From: Amyloporia xantha | Lineage: Eukaryota; Basidiomycota; Agaricomycetes; Polyporales; Adustoporiaceae | Direction: 5' to 3' | NCBI GenBank assembly: GCA_036971615.1 | Contig: JAYKKR010000007.1 | Location: forward strand, 1,426,001 to 1,490,000 | Length of the DNA stretch: 64,000 nucleotides | Shown here: piece after piece, positions 46,701-57,841 of the stretch | How positions within the stretch are numbered: the first letter of the stretch is position 1 | Layout: every line of letters starts with the position of its first letter | The notes under the pieces: generated by a model | What the model saw: the letters and a program-made list of their open reading frames with translations, nothing else | Told to the model about the DNA's origin: nothing | The model's database searches: none | Program-made: the position numbers and the translations under genes

Positions 46701-47363
46701 ACGGGCGCTGCCCAAACACCCTTCTGGCTAGCTGGAAGTCGCGGCACTCGTAACTTCCAGACTACGGTCAATGACGAACAAGATGATGAAGGATATGTTG
46801 AGGGCCCGGAAGATGATGATCGACCGGCATACGTCGGAAATGGTGCCAAAGGCAAAGAACCTGAGCGTATCGCTCGCCAGAAAGGTAACGGACATAAGCT
46901 TCCACCGCAGACTGTTCTCGCGCGGGTGGTAAGAGAGCTTGAAGATGATTTCGCTCACTACAAAAGGTTCGTACATACTACCCGAATCGACGGTGAATTC
47001 GCTGACATCCCAAATTCATGGTAGCATTTACGTTGAATTGGCCGACCAATATAAGGTGATGGATGCGGTGTCCAATGTCGCCAAACGCAACGTGGTCGCT
47101 GGACACTTACGAGAAGTAATTGACGTACTCGAACAAAAGGTCTGTTCCGTCAATTCGCGAGTAAGTTATGACCTCTTGGGATGCTCATTGTTCTCCTGCA
47201 GGGTGATCAAATTGCTTCTTTGTATGACTTGTTGTCTTTCAAAGATAAACCGACACCTGAATCGGGCGTCTCTGACACAAATCAACGAAGGTCTCCAGCT
47301 GTGCCCTCTCGAGGACGAAATCAGGACTTTGAACAGCGTCACTCTGTGTTAACTACATCATAG
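43764..47363 (+). CDS. Cep57/Ppc89-like centrosome microtubule-binding protein
   Basis: Six exons (43764-44258, 44372-45206, 45236-45592, 45646-46966, 47025-47139, 47202-47363) give 1,094 aa. The N-terminal half is Ser/Pro-rich and probably disordered. Two coiled coils follow ('KLAFLETENSISRRRVHELE' and 'IATLRSHLSRLTAELSEHQR'), then a Ser/Asp-rich linker, a Cys pair 'TCTVCHRRRK', and a C-terminal helical segment 'VVRELEDDFAHYK', 'YVELADQYKVMDAVSNVAKR', 'LREVIDVLEQKGDQIASLYD'. That order fits the fungal Cep57 microtubule-binding/Ppc89 family at the spindle pole body; the role is taken from the family, not shown here. The last exons are short and phase-consistent. Confidence 0.75.
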
Positions 47364-47640
47364 CACACACATCATCGGCAATGTAGTTTTTCTTTGAGCT
47401 TCTCTTGCATTCATCTGTCGTCAACGCTCTCCTGCCTCCAAGCATTAATTTATAGCTTTCCGCGTTGATTTATCTGTGCTGTTGTGGGTATATTTCACGG
47501 TTATGAAGTGTTGACTGATATCATGAACACGGCAGTAAGTGATCGGGGATCAAGATACATGTATATAATAAAGCAAAATAAGTAAGCCGTGAAGCGAGGC
47601 GTATAGGTCGTGACGAGTCGTGAGATGGACATTACTATCG

Positions 47641-49580
47641 TTAATTCTTAATTGGTGCAACTTTATTAGCAGTTACCTTGACGTCATGCCAGAAGGTATG
47701 CCAGAGCGGGTGTTGGGTCCGACCCATCTCCAGTTCTGCGGTGGGTGATTTCGAAGGTACGTGCGGATCATGCGCTATTTGCTGCGCTGCTGATAACCGG
47801 TCTATGGCACGTATCAGAGAGGGAGTCGCAGGAACCGGTGCGAAAGGTATGGGGGATGAGGGCACGGTAGCACCGGACTGAGCTCCGGCTGTCTGCAGGT
47901 CTGATGGCTCAGTCGAGGATGGTCCACTCTGCCTATGCTGCGCCTCCGAACCGGAGAACCGTTGCAGAAAGGAAGGGGTCCAGTGCGACGAAGTGGCCAC
48001 AACATATTGATCTATTTTACCGGATGTAACGTCCTCATGTTCCACGGGCTCAGCTGTACTGCTGATGGGACTTGTCCTGAACTTGTCAATGTAGATTTGT
48101 CTCGACAACCCGTTTTCACTGCTGCTCGCTGGCGACTGATCCATGAGAGTAGTGGAAGAATCAGTTCTGCTGGTCGATCGTGCGAGCGCTAGAGATGTCT
48201 GCTTCTCCTCTAAACTCCAGGAGGGCACATGTGTATCGCTACTTTCGCTATCTTCCTCCGAACTTGACAGAACACCCTCTTCCAATGGCATAAATATGAC
48301 AGCGTTACGCGTCCGCTTGAAACCATGCGATGACTTCTTCCGCGACTTCTGCAGATATCTAGCACGCTCATCCGATATGTGCGTAGGAGACACAGACGAC
48401 TGTCGCCGATAGAGCCTGATTGGAGGTGGAATAGGGCGCTTGAGGTCAGCATCAATCGGGTAAACAAAGTCCTCAGAGACGATTCGAGCGTTGTCGTGTC
48501 CGAAATGACGGGACCAAAAGGATAGTAGAGGTGTGAAGGTGCCTGCACGATCGGATGTCTTGGGTAAGTTGGCAGCGTACTCTGCGAGGTAGCTGTCCCA
48601 TGTCTGGCAGGGCAAGAGTCATTAAATGTACAGACGAGTTGTACCATGACATGATACATACCTCGTCTGGATTCTCTCCCAGTTTCCTTCTGAGAAACCA
48701 GTCACACGCCGTGCCCGACAAGAGCATTAAACAATACGCGGCGCTTAAGCCCTTCTCGGCATCCGTTCCCCAACCATCGCCATCACTGACCCAGAGACGC
48801 TGCCAGACATTACTCCAGGCGCTGATGCTGGAGAGTAGAGCTACCGAGGTAACAACGCCGAATGCTCCCGATGCAGATGTAGCGATTCGAACGAAAACAT
48901 GCTGATATCTTTGTAAAGGGAGAAGACAGAACACAGTTCCGATGAGGGCAAGAGCGGATGTCAATATGATACGAGTGAGGAGTGAGGGATGAACAATGAC
49001 GCAAATTGCCAAGCCTAGCGTGCAGCTGTAGACCCTGGTTACAACCTGACAAACGACCAACAAACTTATTGACTCACTATCCCGTGGTACCAGCGAAGAA
49101 GAGCGCAGCATATCTCCACCTCCCAGCGACAAATGTACAGCAGATCGCTGCAAGAATCCATATTGCCAAGAACAACCTGGAGCTCAGGGGCCTTGACTTG
49201 GCTACACCTGGGATGATGAGCGAAAGGAACGTCGCGAGAAAGACTGGGGAACGTCAGAACCTGCTCTATTCATGCTAAACGCGGAGCGAAGACATACCCC
49301 CAAACGCGTAACCCGATAGAAGACCACCAATACCACCTTCCAGTAACAAAACCCGTTGAAGAGAGCGCTGTACGGGTTTCCCCCTGCTCATTCCATCAGG
49401 GGAAGGTGCCAAGTGTGGAGGATGCCGGGGAGCAAAGGCATGGGTCCGATCAAGGATGAGAAATGCACCAGCAAATGTCAGGATAAGAGACACAAAAAGC
49501 AAGGGCAACGAATAAGCGAGCTTATACGGGGTTGATTCAAGGAGGGTGGAGAGCGAATAGTCACTGTTATTGAGAGACAT
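47641..49580 (-). CDS. DUF4203 (TMEM198-like) multi-pass membrane protein
   Basis: Four exons (49580-49298, 49243-49078, 49025-48662, 48603-47641) give 591 aa. The N-terminal ~270 residues contain about seven hydrophobic segments, such as 'LPLLFVSLILTFAGAFLIL', 'VFLATFLSLIIPGV', 'LFLAIWILAAICCTFVAG', 'TLGLAICVIVHPSLLTRI' and 'GAFGVVTSVALLSSISAW', in the pattern of DUF4203 proteins. The C-terminal ~320 residues are Ser-rich and likely cytosolic, including 'RRNAVIFMPLEEG'-like stretches and an acidic cluster SSSEEDSESSD. The start chosen is the first ATG; a non-ATG extension of seven codons is possible. Function is not known for the fungal family. Confidence 0.75.
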
Positions 49581-49923
49581 TCCGAGCTGGCTTCCGCCCA
49601 ACGGGTTGCCTGCGTGGGTCTGCTCGACTGACTCCGTTGACCACTATGCCCTCGTCGGCTGAGAATACGCGTAGCAGCGTGGACGAGGCACCGCTTGGAC
49701 GCTGTGGACGATGGCGGGAGGCAGCAGAAATGGTTATGGTCGTGGGTGCTCCCATGGCTGCAGCTGGAAACTGCCGATCGTCCAAACAGCAGCTGCATAA
49801 TTTGCTATTCTAATTTTCAAACACATCTCAGGTCCTTGCTCATGCTATCCGTCACCTCACCTCAGTTCACTGTCCACCGCACCAATCACAATCGCATAAA
49901 CCGCTACCCTTTCCCTGCCTCTC
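49581..49923. promoter_or_regulatory. Divergent intergenic region, DUF4203 gene / DEAH helicase
   Basis: 343 bp between the two start codons, presumably holding both promoters. No specific site was recognised. Confidence 0.4.
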
Positions 49924-52707
49924 ATGGTCAAAATTGCTGCTCTGAAGGGCATTGCGCGCATGCACAAGAATTCCAACCAACATGCGCAACCCAGACGAGC
50001 TAACAAGCGGGATCACGCATGGGTGGATGTTTCTGACGACGACCTGAGCGTGAAACGATCAGCGAAGTCGAAGCATACTGCCCCGCAAATTTTGCACAGC
50101 TCTCCACACAAGTCCAGAAATGACTTGAGGAAGAAGGCGAGGCTTAGTACCGCAGGTAAGAATTACCCCACCGCAGCCAAGTGGGCTGGTATCGAGGAGC
50201 AAAGGCGAAATCTTCCCATTACATCCGGTGAGCCTCAGATCTACTAATTGTTTCGCTTGGCTTGGCTTGACTCAGTAGACGTGCAGGCAAAGACGCCCTT
50301 TTGGACGAAATCCGTCTGAACGATGTCACAATTCTCATCGGTGAAACAGGCTCAGGAAAGACGACCCGTGAGTTTGTTTACTGCTACTGCATCGGTCTCC
50401 CTGTTCATGCTGTCCGCAGAGGTGCCTCAGTATCTGCTCGAGTCTGGTCTCGCAGGGCAAGGCATGATCGCAGTCACTCAGCCGCGCAGGGTTGCAGCTA
50501 CCGCTCTGGCTGCCAGAGTTGCAGCGGAACAACATGTATCGGTCGGCAGCCTGGTTGGCTACTCCGTGCGATTCGATGATGCAGCCTCGGAACAAACGCG
50601 CATCAAATATGTCACTGACGGCATGCTCGTCCGCGAATTGCTTGGAGACCCTTTATTGTCGCGGTACAGCGTGATCATCGTGGACGAAGCTCACGAACGC
50701 ACACTGCGTACCGATCTCCTCATCACGAATCTGAAAACCATTCAAAAAATTCGAAACGCACCTGTCGATGCCAAAGGAAAGGGATCGGCGTCAAAGCTGA
50801 ACACTCTCAAGGTTGTTATCATGAGTGCTACTCTTGATGCGGAAAAATTCAGTCGGTTCTACGATGAGTGAATCATAGTCATTGCATTATGCTTCTGATG
50901 TCACCGACACGCATTCAACTAGTGCCAAAGTTGTCTATATAAAAGGCCGTCAGCACCCCGTCAATATTTATCACACAGCTGTTAGTCAGCCGGATTACGT
51001 CGACGCCGCGCTACGAACGTTTTTTCAGATACACACAGATCAGCCTCCGGGTGACGTATTGATTTTCCTGCCAGGTCTGTGTCTCATGCCATCACCCTAC
51101 GACTCTCTTGTTGATTCCGTTTGTAGGTCAAGAGGATATCGACAGTCTAGAGAAATCGATCAAAATGTTCGTCGAGAGACTACCGAAGGAAAGCCCAGGT
51201 GTAAGACGCAGAATTACTGAACCGATGATTCACCTTCATATTCATACACATTGGTTTCATGTCGTAGATCGTGATATGTCCCATGTACGCAGCATTGCCT
51301 CCGAGTCAACAAACAAAAATATTCTCGCCGACTCCTTCTGGCACTCGGAAGTGTATTCTGGCCACCAACATTGCGGAAACGTCGATTACCATTCCTGGGA
51401 TAAAATATGTGATCGATAGTGGAAAATGCAAAGAGAAACGCTACGTGGCTCGAGATGCCGGTACAGGTAAGACCATGTACCCGCTACGCTGTTGTGATTT
51501 TCATGTTGATTAATTCTGCAGGCTTTGATACTCTCTTAACCAGAGATATCACGAAGTCATCAGCGATGCAGAGAGCCGGTCGAGCTGGTCGAGAAGTTGT
51601 CGCTTCCCCGAGCTCTGAGAATTACTGCTAACATGCGTCAATAGGGTTCTGGTTCCTGCTTTCGCTTATACACAGAGGATTCGTACAATGCGATGCCAGA
51701 TTCTGCTGAGCCAGAGATCCGTCGCTGCGCACTTACGTCCAGCCTGCTACAGCTGAAGTGTCTGGGTCAAGATCTGGAGGAATTAGATTTCATGGACAAA
51801 CCTGACCGAGAAGCCAGTAAGCAGATTGGTACAATAGTGCTACCTTGTCTCAGGACTAACATCCATCGGTAGTCGGGGCCGCGCTGAAGACTCTGTATCT
51901 ACTGGGCGCCTTGGACAGCAAGAAGAATTTGACCAAGCTAGGGCGTGATATGGCAGCGTTTCCACTAGACCCCCATCTTGCCCGCACCTTAGTCGCATCG
52001 CAAGAATTCGAATGCACGCTCGATGTGATCGATATCATATCGGTGTTGTCGGCGTCCTCTAAACTGTTCTTCGACTCCACCGATGAGCGCGAAGCCGCCT
52101 CGGAGGCACGGCGAAAGTTCAAGCATCGGAGTGGTGACCACATGACGATATTGAACGTTGTCAAATCATATCGAGAAATAGCTTCTTCGGAAACAAAAAA
52201 CGGCCGGAAAGAATGGTGTAGGAAGCAATTCTTAAATGATAGATGTCTAGCCGAAGCGCATGACATCTGCGAGCAATTGCGCGAAGTCTGCACGCGGATG
52301 CACATCGACTGGCGCACCTGCTGTGGTGATGACGAACGACCTGTTCTCAAGAGTTTAGTACGCGGACTAGTCCAGCAGACTGCGTTTCTGCAGCCTGATG
52401 GCTCGTACAAGCAGCTCATGGGTCCGTCTGTGAGTCATCCTCGTCAGACTAGAGTTGGCTTTGGGTCTTACTTTACTTCAAAGCTTGTCAAGATCCACCC
52501 TTCGTCGTCTCTGTGCGACAAGAAGGTTCCGATGATCGTGTATGATGAATTGGTGAGTACGTCATTCTGCTCCTTTTCTCTCCGGTCACTAATATCACTA
52601 ATATGGGACAGTTATATACGACGCACATTTATGCTCGGGGTGTATCCTCAGTACCCCGAAGTTTCATTGCCGAAATACCAGTTCTCAATTACAAGAACCA
52701 AGGGTGA
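49924..52707 (+). CDS. DEAH-box RNA helicase, DHR2/DHX33-like
   Basis: Eleven exons (49924-50227, 50287-50367, 50420-50867, 50923-51074, 51127-51200, 51268-51466, 51522-51595, 51645-51816, 51873-52429, 52484-52552, 52612-52707) give 741 aa, close to yeast Dhr2 (735). Motifs: '[20 protein letters not shown]' (I), 'TQPRRVAA' (Ia), 'GYSVRFDD', '[11 protein letters not shown]', '[10 protein letters not shown]' (II), '[12 protein letters not shown]' (III), '[13 protein letters not shown]', '[20 protein letters not shown]' (V) and 'QRAGRAGR' (VI), then the winged-helix/ratchet region and the OB-fold end ('PVLNYKNQG'). Such helicases act in nucleolar pre-rRNA processing. One donor is weak (GTTGTC at 51,596). 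DHX33 and Dhr2 are the best fit by size and short N-terminus; another short DEAH protein is possible. Confidence 0.88.
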
Positions 52708-53538
52708 CCTGTGCATAGTTATGTGACAATATTCTTGCTTGTTAGGGTCTCTCGCGTCTGTCAAAATGCTATCTGTTCGTTGCACCTTTACCATATTTCA
52801 AACAGAACTCGTCCTATTTGAATACAAAGATGGTGGCAGATATGATCTTGCACAACTACGATTCAGAAGCTCACAGCATGAACGGATATTGGAGCATGGA
52901 AGGGTTTGGGGATCAACTGCATGCTTACTGTAATCCTCAAGTGAGAGCAAAGCAAGAGTCACAGCTTTCTTATACTCGGCGGTATTTTTTTCGCCATGTA
53001 ATCTGTATCCCAACGGGCTGCAGTTAATCCTGTAGCAGAAGGTCCGTGAACAGTGCTTCCTCGGTGTGCTGTATAATGTGGTAGACCAATCCGGTGTCTG
53101 AGGGTTTCGCTGAGATGAGGTGCAAGGTACGTCCTATGATAGGATCCAGGAAGAGAGATGGAAAAAGATGAGTTCATTCTTGCCTTTGCGGTGGGGGCTA
53201 GCGCTGGGATCGCTCGGCCTTGCCTCCGCGGCGACCGCGATCGAACATGCTGGCGCGGAGTCACGCCATTTCACGAGTCGCGCAATACAATCATATTACA
53301 ATGTGCTCGAATTCAACGACGCGATCTATTATTACTGACCGTTAGTCATACATGTCCGGATGGAACCTAGTAAAGCCCGATCTGACGGAAGATCAATACA
53401 TATGTCATCAAATTCATTGGATCATTGGAATGGCTTACCAACCTGTCGTCTTTTACAATATAATCCGCTCAAGAGTCTCAACTAGATGTCCCTATTCACC
53501 CCGCACTACAGATTCTACCATCGATCCCTGTGCACGAA
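52708..53538. other. Intergenic region, no supported gene
   Basis: 831 bp. Short open frames occur on both strands near 53,100-53,330 (a basic Arg/Ser/Pro-rich minus frame and a small plus frame starting MSSFLPLRWG), but neither has splice support or a known motif, so no gene is called. Confidence 0.4.
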
Positions 53539-54659
53539 ATGCCCGCCATCCCGCCCAACTCGCTCATCGTCGTCACTGGAATCACAGGCTACGTCGCTAG
53601 CCATGTCGGTCTGGTCGCCCTCCAAGCAGGCTATCGTGTTCGCGGGACCGTGCGGTCTCTCGTCGGACGGGCAGAAGAGCTCAAGGCGTCGTATGCCAAG
53701 CACGGCGCGGACGTCAGCAAACTTGAGTTCGTAATCCTCGACGACGTGACCAGCCACGCACAGCTGGAAAAGGCGTTTCAAGGTGCAGATGGCGTCGCCC
53801 ATGTCGCGCTGCCGGGCGATATCATAGACACATCAGACGACGTACCCCAGCAGGCTGTCGCCTCCGCTATCGCTGTGCTGCAAACAGCTGCTAAAGTACA
53901 GTCGGTGAAGCGCATTGTGTTCACTTCCAGCTCCGTGGCGGTTATCCAGCCTCCGGACTTCAAGGAGCACACCTTGACCGACAAGGACTGGAACAATGTC
54001 TCGATGCAGCGGTACGACCATGCCACTCAGGAGGATAAACAGAAACCCAGCTGGGGTTGGCTACGCTACACTGCCACCAAATACCTGTCAGAGAAGGCAG
54101 CTTGGAAATGGGTGGAGGCAAACAAGGTATGCAGATTGACTTTGCACATGTAGCCCCAAGAAATTGACAACTTTCCCGTAGCCTGCGTTTGACATCGTCA
54201 CGATCATACCCAATGCCAACTTCGGGCCCATGATATATGGCCAACCTCGCTCTACGGCTGCGTGGATTCAGTCCTTACTCCAAGGAGACACAAGCCTGCC
54301 AAATGCTATCCCCTCACGTACGTGCACTGTTCATTTCTGCTCGCTGGCTCAGCACTCACGATCATCCAGAATGGTTCGTGGATGTCCGTGACGACGCTCG
54401 GCTGCATGTGCTCGCACTGTCCACTCCTTCGTTGAGCGGGAAGCGGATCTGGGCTATCGCCGAGCCCTTCGGCTGGAACAAGATCCTTTCTATCTTACGC
54501 AAGCATTTTCCCCATCTGAAGTTACCCGCAGATATCCCCGGTGAGCAGGGGGAAGTCTCCCGGCAGAAAATCGACAACACAGTTGCGACGGAGGTCCTGG
54601 GCAGCTGGATCAGCCTGGAGCAGTCTATTGTGGATACAGCGAAGTCTTTCGGATTCTGA
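53539..54659 (+). CDS. NAD(P)-dependent epimerase/reductase (GRE2/dihydroflavonol reductase-like)
   Basis: Three exons (53539-54126, 54182-54317, 54370-54659) give 337 aa. It is an extended short-chain dehydrogenase. Seen: the Rossmann glycine motif 'VVTGITGYVASHV', 'GYRVRGTVRS', 'GVAHVALPG', 'RIVFTSSSVAV', 'YTATKYLSEKAAWKWVE' with the catalytic Tyr/Lys pattern Y...K, 'IPNANFGP' and 'WFVDVRDDARLHVLALSTP'. The catalytic stretch reads YTATK rather than the common Y..SK. Family members reduce aldehydes, ketones or flavonol-like substrates in the cytosol; the substrate here is unknown. The start is the ATG at 53,539, which puts the Rossmann strand ten residues in. Confidence 0.9.
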
Positions 54660-55179
54660 GCGATTGGGATCACATCTGTACGAATGCGAAGTCTTTAGTA
54701 GAAGATATATAAAGTGTATGAGTCGGGCCCTTTCAGAATGCGATGTGCGAGGCTTCAATTCCATCTGGTCACCCTCGGAAGAAGTAAGAACATGATATGA
54801 GTCAGATGATGTAGAGCTGCGAGATGGCACGAAGGTCGGAATTGGCCACACTCCCGTCGAACGAAACGCGTCCCATCTCCGAGTCCACCATGATCGGCCC
54901 ATGCTTGCGCTATATGGGTCTAGATAAGAGCACACGCGCTTACATACTCTCCCGTCGATCAAAACTATGTATGTGTTGACATGGTATGCAGCTCGGTTGG
55001 ATAAATTCTCACTATGCTCGACTAGGAACGCTGCATGCCTGGACCTTAGTATCAACACTTCGATGGGCGCGTCCGAACAAGACGGTCTGTCCGCTTCCGA
55101 CTACGGAGTAGTGACCATAAAACGAGCCACCACCTCGGTGAAATTCTAACCGTCAACTCACTACTAATCTGTACTGCCA
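54660..55179. other. Intergenic region between epimerase and PEBP gene
   Basis: 520 bp. The only coding-like signal is the minus-strand candidate listed separately (54,802 to about 55,075). The rest presumably holds the 3' end of the epimerase gene and the promoter of the PEBP gene. Confidence 0.4.
54802..55075 (-). CDS. Possible 3' part of a small unknown gene
   Basis: On the minus strand an exon-like frame ending 'AYHVNTYIVLIDGR' can be joined through a short GTATGT...ATATAG intron (38 bp) to 'RKHGPIMVDSEMGRVSFDGSV' and a stop at 54,802-54,804. The codon pattern looks real, but no start was found and the intron is very short. No family is recognised. Confidence 0.3.
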
Positions 55180-56013
55180 ATGCAGTTATCCCAGTCATTC
55201 TTTTGGTCTCTAGCCTGCGCTGTCCTCGTTGTCAATGCACAGACTAATCTCACTCTTTCCGAAGTCGAAACCGCATTCATTAATGCTAAAGTATGCAACT
55301 AATATGCCTTCATTCCGAACTTCAGAGACTGACGAGACCCGTGTTCACAGATTCCTGCTGATGCGCACATCACGTTCTCCCCATCCATATTTCTGGAAGT
55401 AGTCTTCCCACATGGGTCCAATTCGACTGCGCTGCAAACGCCTGGATCGACTCTAAGCATAGCAGGTAGGTATCACACCTCGCAGAACGTTTCTCATCTC
55501 TTCATGTTTCTGACTGCTTTATCATGCAGAGGTTGCACCTGCACCATCTTTCGCCCTCAGCGGTAACAACCTTACCTCAGAGTATGGTTTTGTGATCTTG
55601 GCGTTCGACCTCGATGCGCCGTCCCCAGACCTGCCTTTGGTCTCTCCGTATCGGCACTTCTTGGGCGGTGGCTTCACGGTGACTCCCAACAACACGGTAT
55701 CATCGCAGACCTGGGTGGCAGTTACCAGTCCTACGCCAGCGACGACGGACTGGGAATCACCGTCCCCCTTGAGCATCGCCCTTCACCGGTGCGCTTTTAC
55801 CGAGAGCCACTATGCCTTCAATATGCTGACGTGTTGCACCGTAATAGATATGTCTTCCTGGTGTACGACCAATCCGCGGAATTCGCCACGCAGACTTTGG
55901 TCGACTCTTCGACGTCCCGTATCCTCTGGAATGTGAGTGAATTCACGAAGGAAGTCGGATTAGGCAATCCGATCGGCGGTACGTTCATGTTGGTAGGACT
56001 ATTATCATCGTAG
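55180..56013 (+). CDS. Secreted PEBP-like (phosphatidylethanolamine-binding) protein
   Basis: Four exons (55180-55290, 55351-55465, 55530-55788, 55848-56013) give 216 aa. The first ~20 residues (LSQSFFWSLACAVLVVNAQ) form a signal peptide with a cleavage-like site after NA. PEBP signatures follow: 'VILAFDLDAPSPDLPLVSPY' (the D.DAPS anion-site motif), 'RHFLGGG', 'HRYVFLVYDQ' and the C-terminal 'VSEFTKEVGLGNPIGGTFML'. PEBPs bind phospholipids or inhibit proteases and kinases; extracellular fungal members are of unclear role. N-glycosylation sequons (NLT, NNT, NVS) are present. Confidence 0.9.
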
Positions 56014-56500
56014 AGCATTCCCTACATCGAATGGATGACGTCGACTGCGTCTGCTATTAGCGTAGTCAAGAACAATCTCCCTAGGTAGTTCAGTTGGCTC
56101 CCATTGACAAGCCGCTGCGTGCTGTTATTTATACTTTAGGCTACTTCCTGTTGTATTAATTTGGCTGCTCTTGTGGCTATTCACGCTCTTTACCGGCTGC
56201 AGCTCTGCCAACTCAAGAGAGGACGTGCCAGGGCGCCGTGGTTGGTCGGCTACCCAAACAGAGGTAATCTGAGGTGATGCCAGTGCATATGCATCCTGCA
56301 CGTGAGGTATGATATATCGGCCCGCCGGAATTACCTCTTCAATTCGATGGAGGATCGTGCACTCAGTTGTTTGCCTACTGCCACCGTCCCCTTCAGTTTC
56401 CTATCTGGCATCGTGCGTTCACAACGTGCACAGTCGCACGGTCCGCCAATCGGGCTGGCAGTGATATAAGCATAGCTATCATGCTCTTAGCGATCAGGAC
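56014..56500. other. Intergenic region
   Basis: 487 bp between two plus-strand genes; nothing specific recognised. It should hold the terminator of the PEBP gene and the promoter of the next. Confidence 0.4.
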
Positions 56501-57593
56501 ATGGACCACCGAAAAACCACACTCCGAGACTTCGTGAACTCACCAACCATACAACCCCACGCAGATCTCGTTGAGGTTCAAGAGATAGACAGAGTCCCAC
56601 GGGCTCAGCACATTCAGCTCAACCCGGGACGGGTATCAGCGCCGGTGAGTACACTGTGTACTTTCACCCGTAGGCCATCATGACACAGAATTGTCATCAG
56701 TATGCAATCGAATCATATAAATTGATTACCGTAGCCTTATGGGGTGGAATCTGGTTGGCTGGCTCTCTTGGAGCTCGATACATAGGCATACATGCCCACA
56801 AACGGCGCGAGTGGCGAATCCGGCTTGCCAAGGCCTGCGCCACTCTCGGGACTCTGACATTCTGCGAAATAGGAACATACGCAATATACAAAGAATACGA
56901 ACAAGACCCGTCTCTCCATTTGATATCCCGTTGTTCCGATGCTATGAGGGAATTCGGATACGGTAACTCCCCAATGCGCACAGAGCTCTTTCGTGTTGCA
57001 AACCTTCCTGTCGGTCGTGAACTATACGACCCCGTACAGTTAAGAAATTCACAAGTAAAAGCTGGTGAGTGAATCGGTACCCCCCGATTTCGTACCTTCA
57101 ATCCACCAAAATCTTCAGATGCCCCTTTGATCTCTCGCATCTTCTTCTATATATCTTGGCAATCACATAATGTCTGGTCGACGCGAACGTCTCGAGCCGC
57201 CATGAGAATCTGGCTACAAGCCATACAGCCGGACATACGGAATTTTGATTTGTCTCCTCATGATTTGGATATATGTGTGACACACTTAGCGAACTCACTT
57301 GACGCCTGGAGGTGGGAGGTACGTTACGTCATCCTTTGTACGCTGTCTACTTGCTGCATATTTGGTGCTCATATATCCTTCCTTAGGCCGTTGGAGGATG
57401 TTCGCTGGCTACTTATCTGGGCACCTACATATTCGATGTGCAACCTCGTACGCGACTATGGTGGCTTAGGCGCGGGTCGTTTTGGGGTTTCATGGTGACA
57501 TTGTACCTTCGCGTATATCAGCATGCTGCGTACGTAAAGAATATTCGTGACAAGAGGGGTGTTGCTGCCATAGTCAGTCATGGTATGAAATAA
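56501..57593 (+). CDS. Unknown integral membrane protein, 304 aa
   Basis: Four exons (56501-56644, 56701-57064, 57119-57318, 57387-57593) join in phase to 304 aa. Hydrophobic segments: 'LITVALWGGIWLAGSLGARY', 'ACATLGTLTFCEIGTYAIY', 'AVGGCSLATYLGTYIFDV' and 'SFWGFMVTLYLRVYQ', so four membrane spans are likely, with a loop of about 110 residues between the second and third. The N-terminal 48 residues are polar. No family is recognised. The intact splice chain and steady codon use argue for a real gene. Confidence 0.65.
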
Positions 57594-57841
57594 GGATCTT
57601 GATTTGTTTATCTGTGGACCAGAGGAGTCCTGAGGAAGTTTGTCTCGCGACAACTGTTCATTATGTAAGTGATCATTATGGTCACGTCCACTGTTTTCAG
57701 GAATCCAAGTGAGCTCGCATGCATCGCTCATTCTACATCTGACAATTTGGGGACAGACATTATATACAGAACAAGCAGTCTTCGTATTGCGTAGCCGCTA
57801 ATCTTACATTTCGTATAATCTCTTTCAGAGTCCATTACTTT

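Noticed and set aside
53120..53341. Small plus-strand gene beginning MSSFLPLRWG
   Set aside because: Single short frame without conserved motif, splice evidence or a clear secretion signal, and an equally long frame exists on the other strand.
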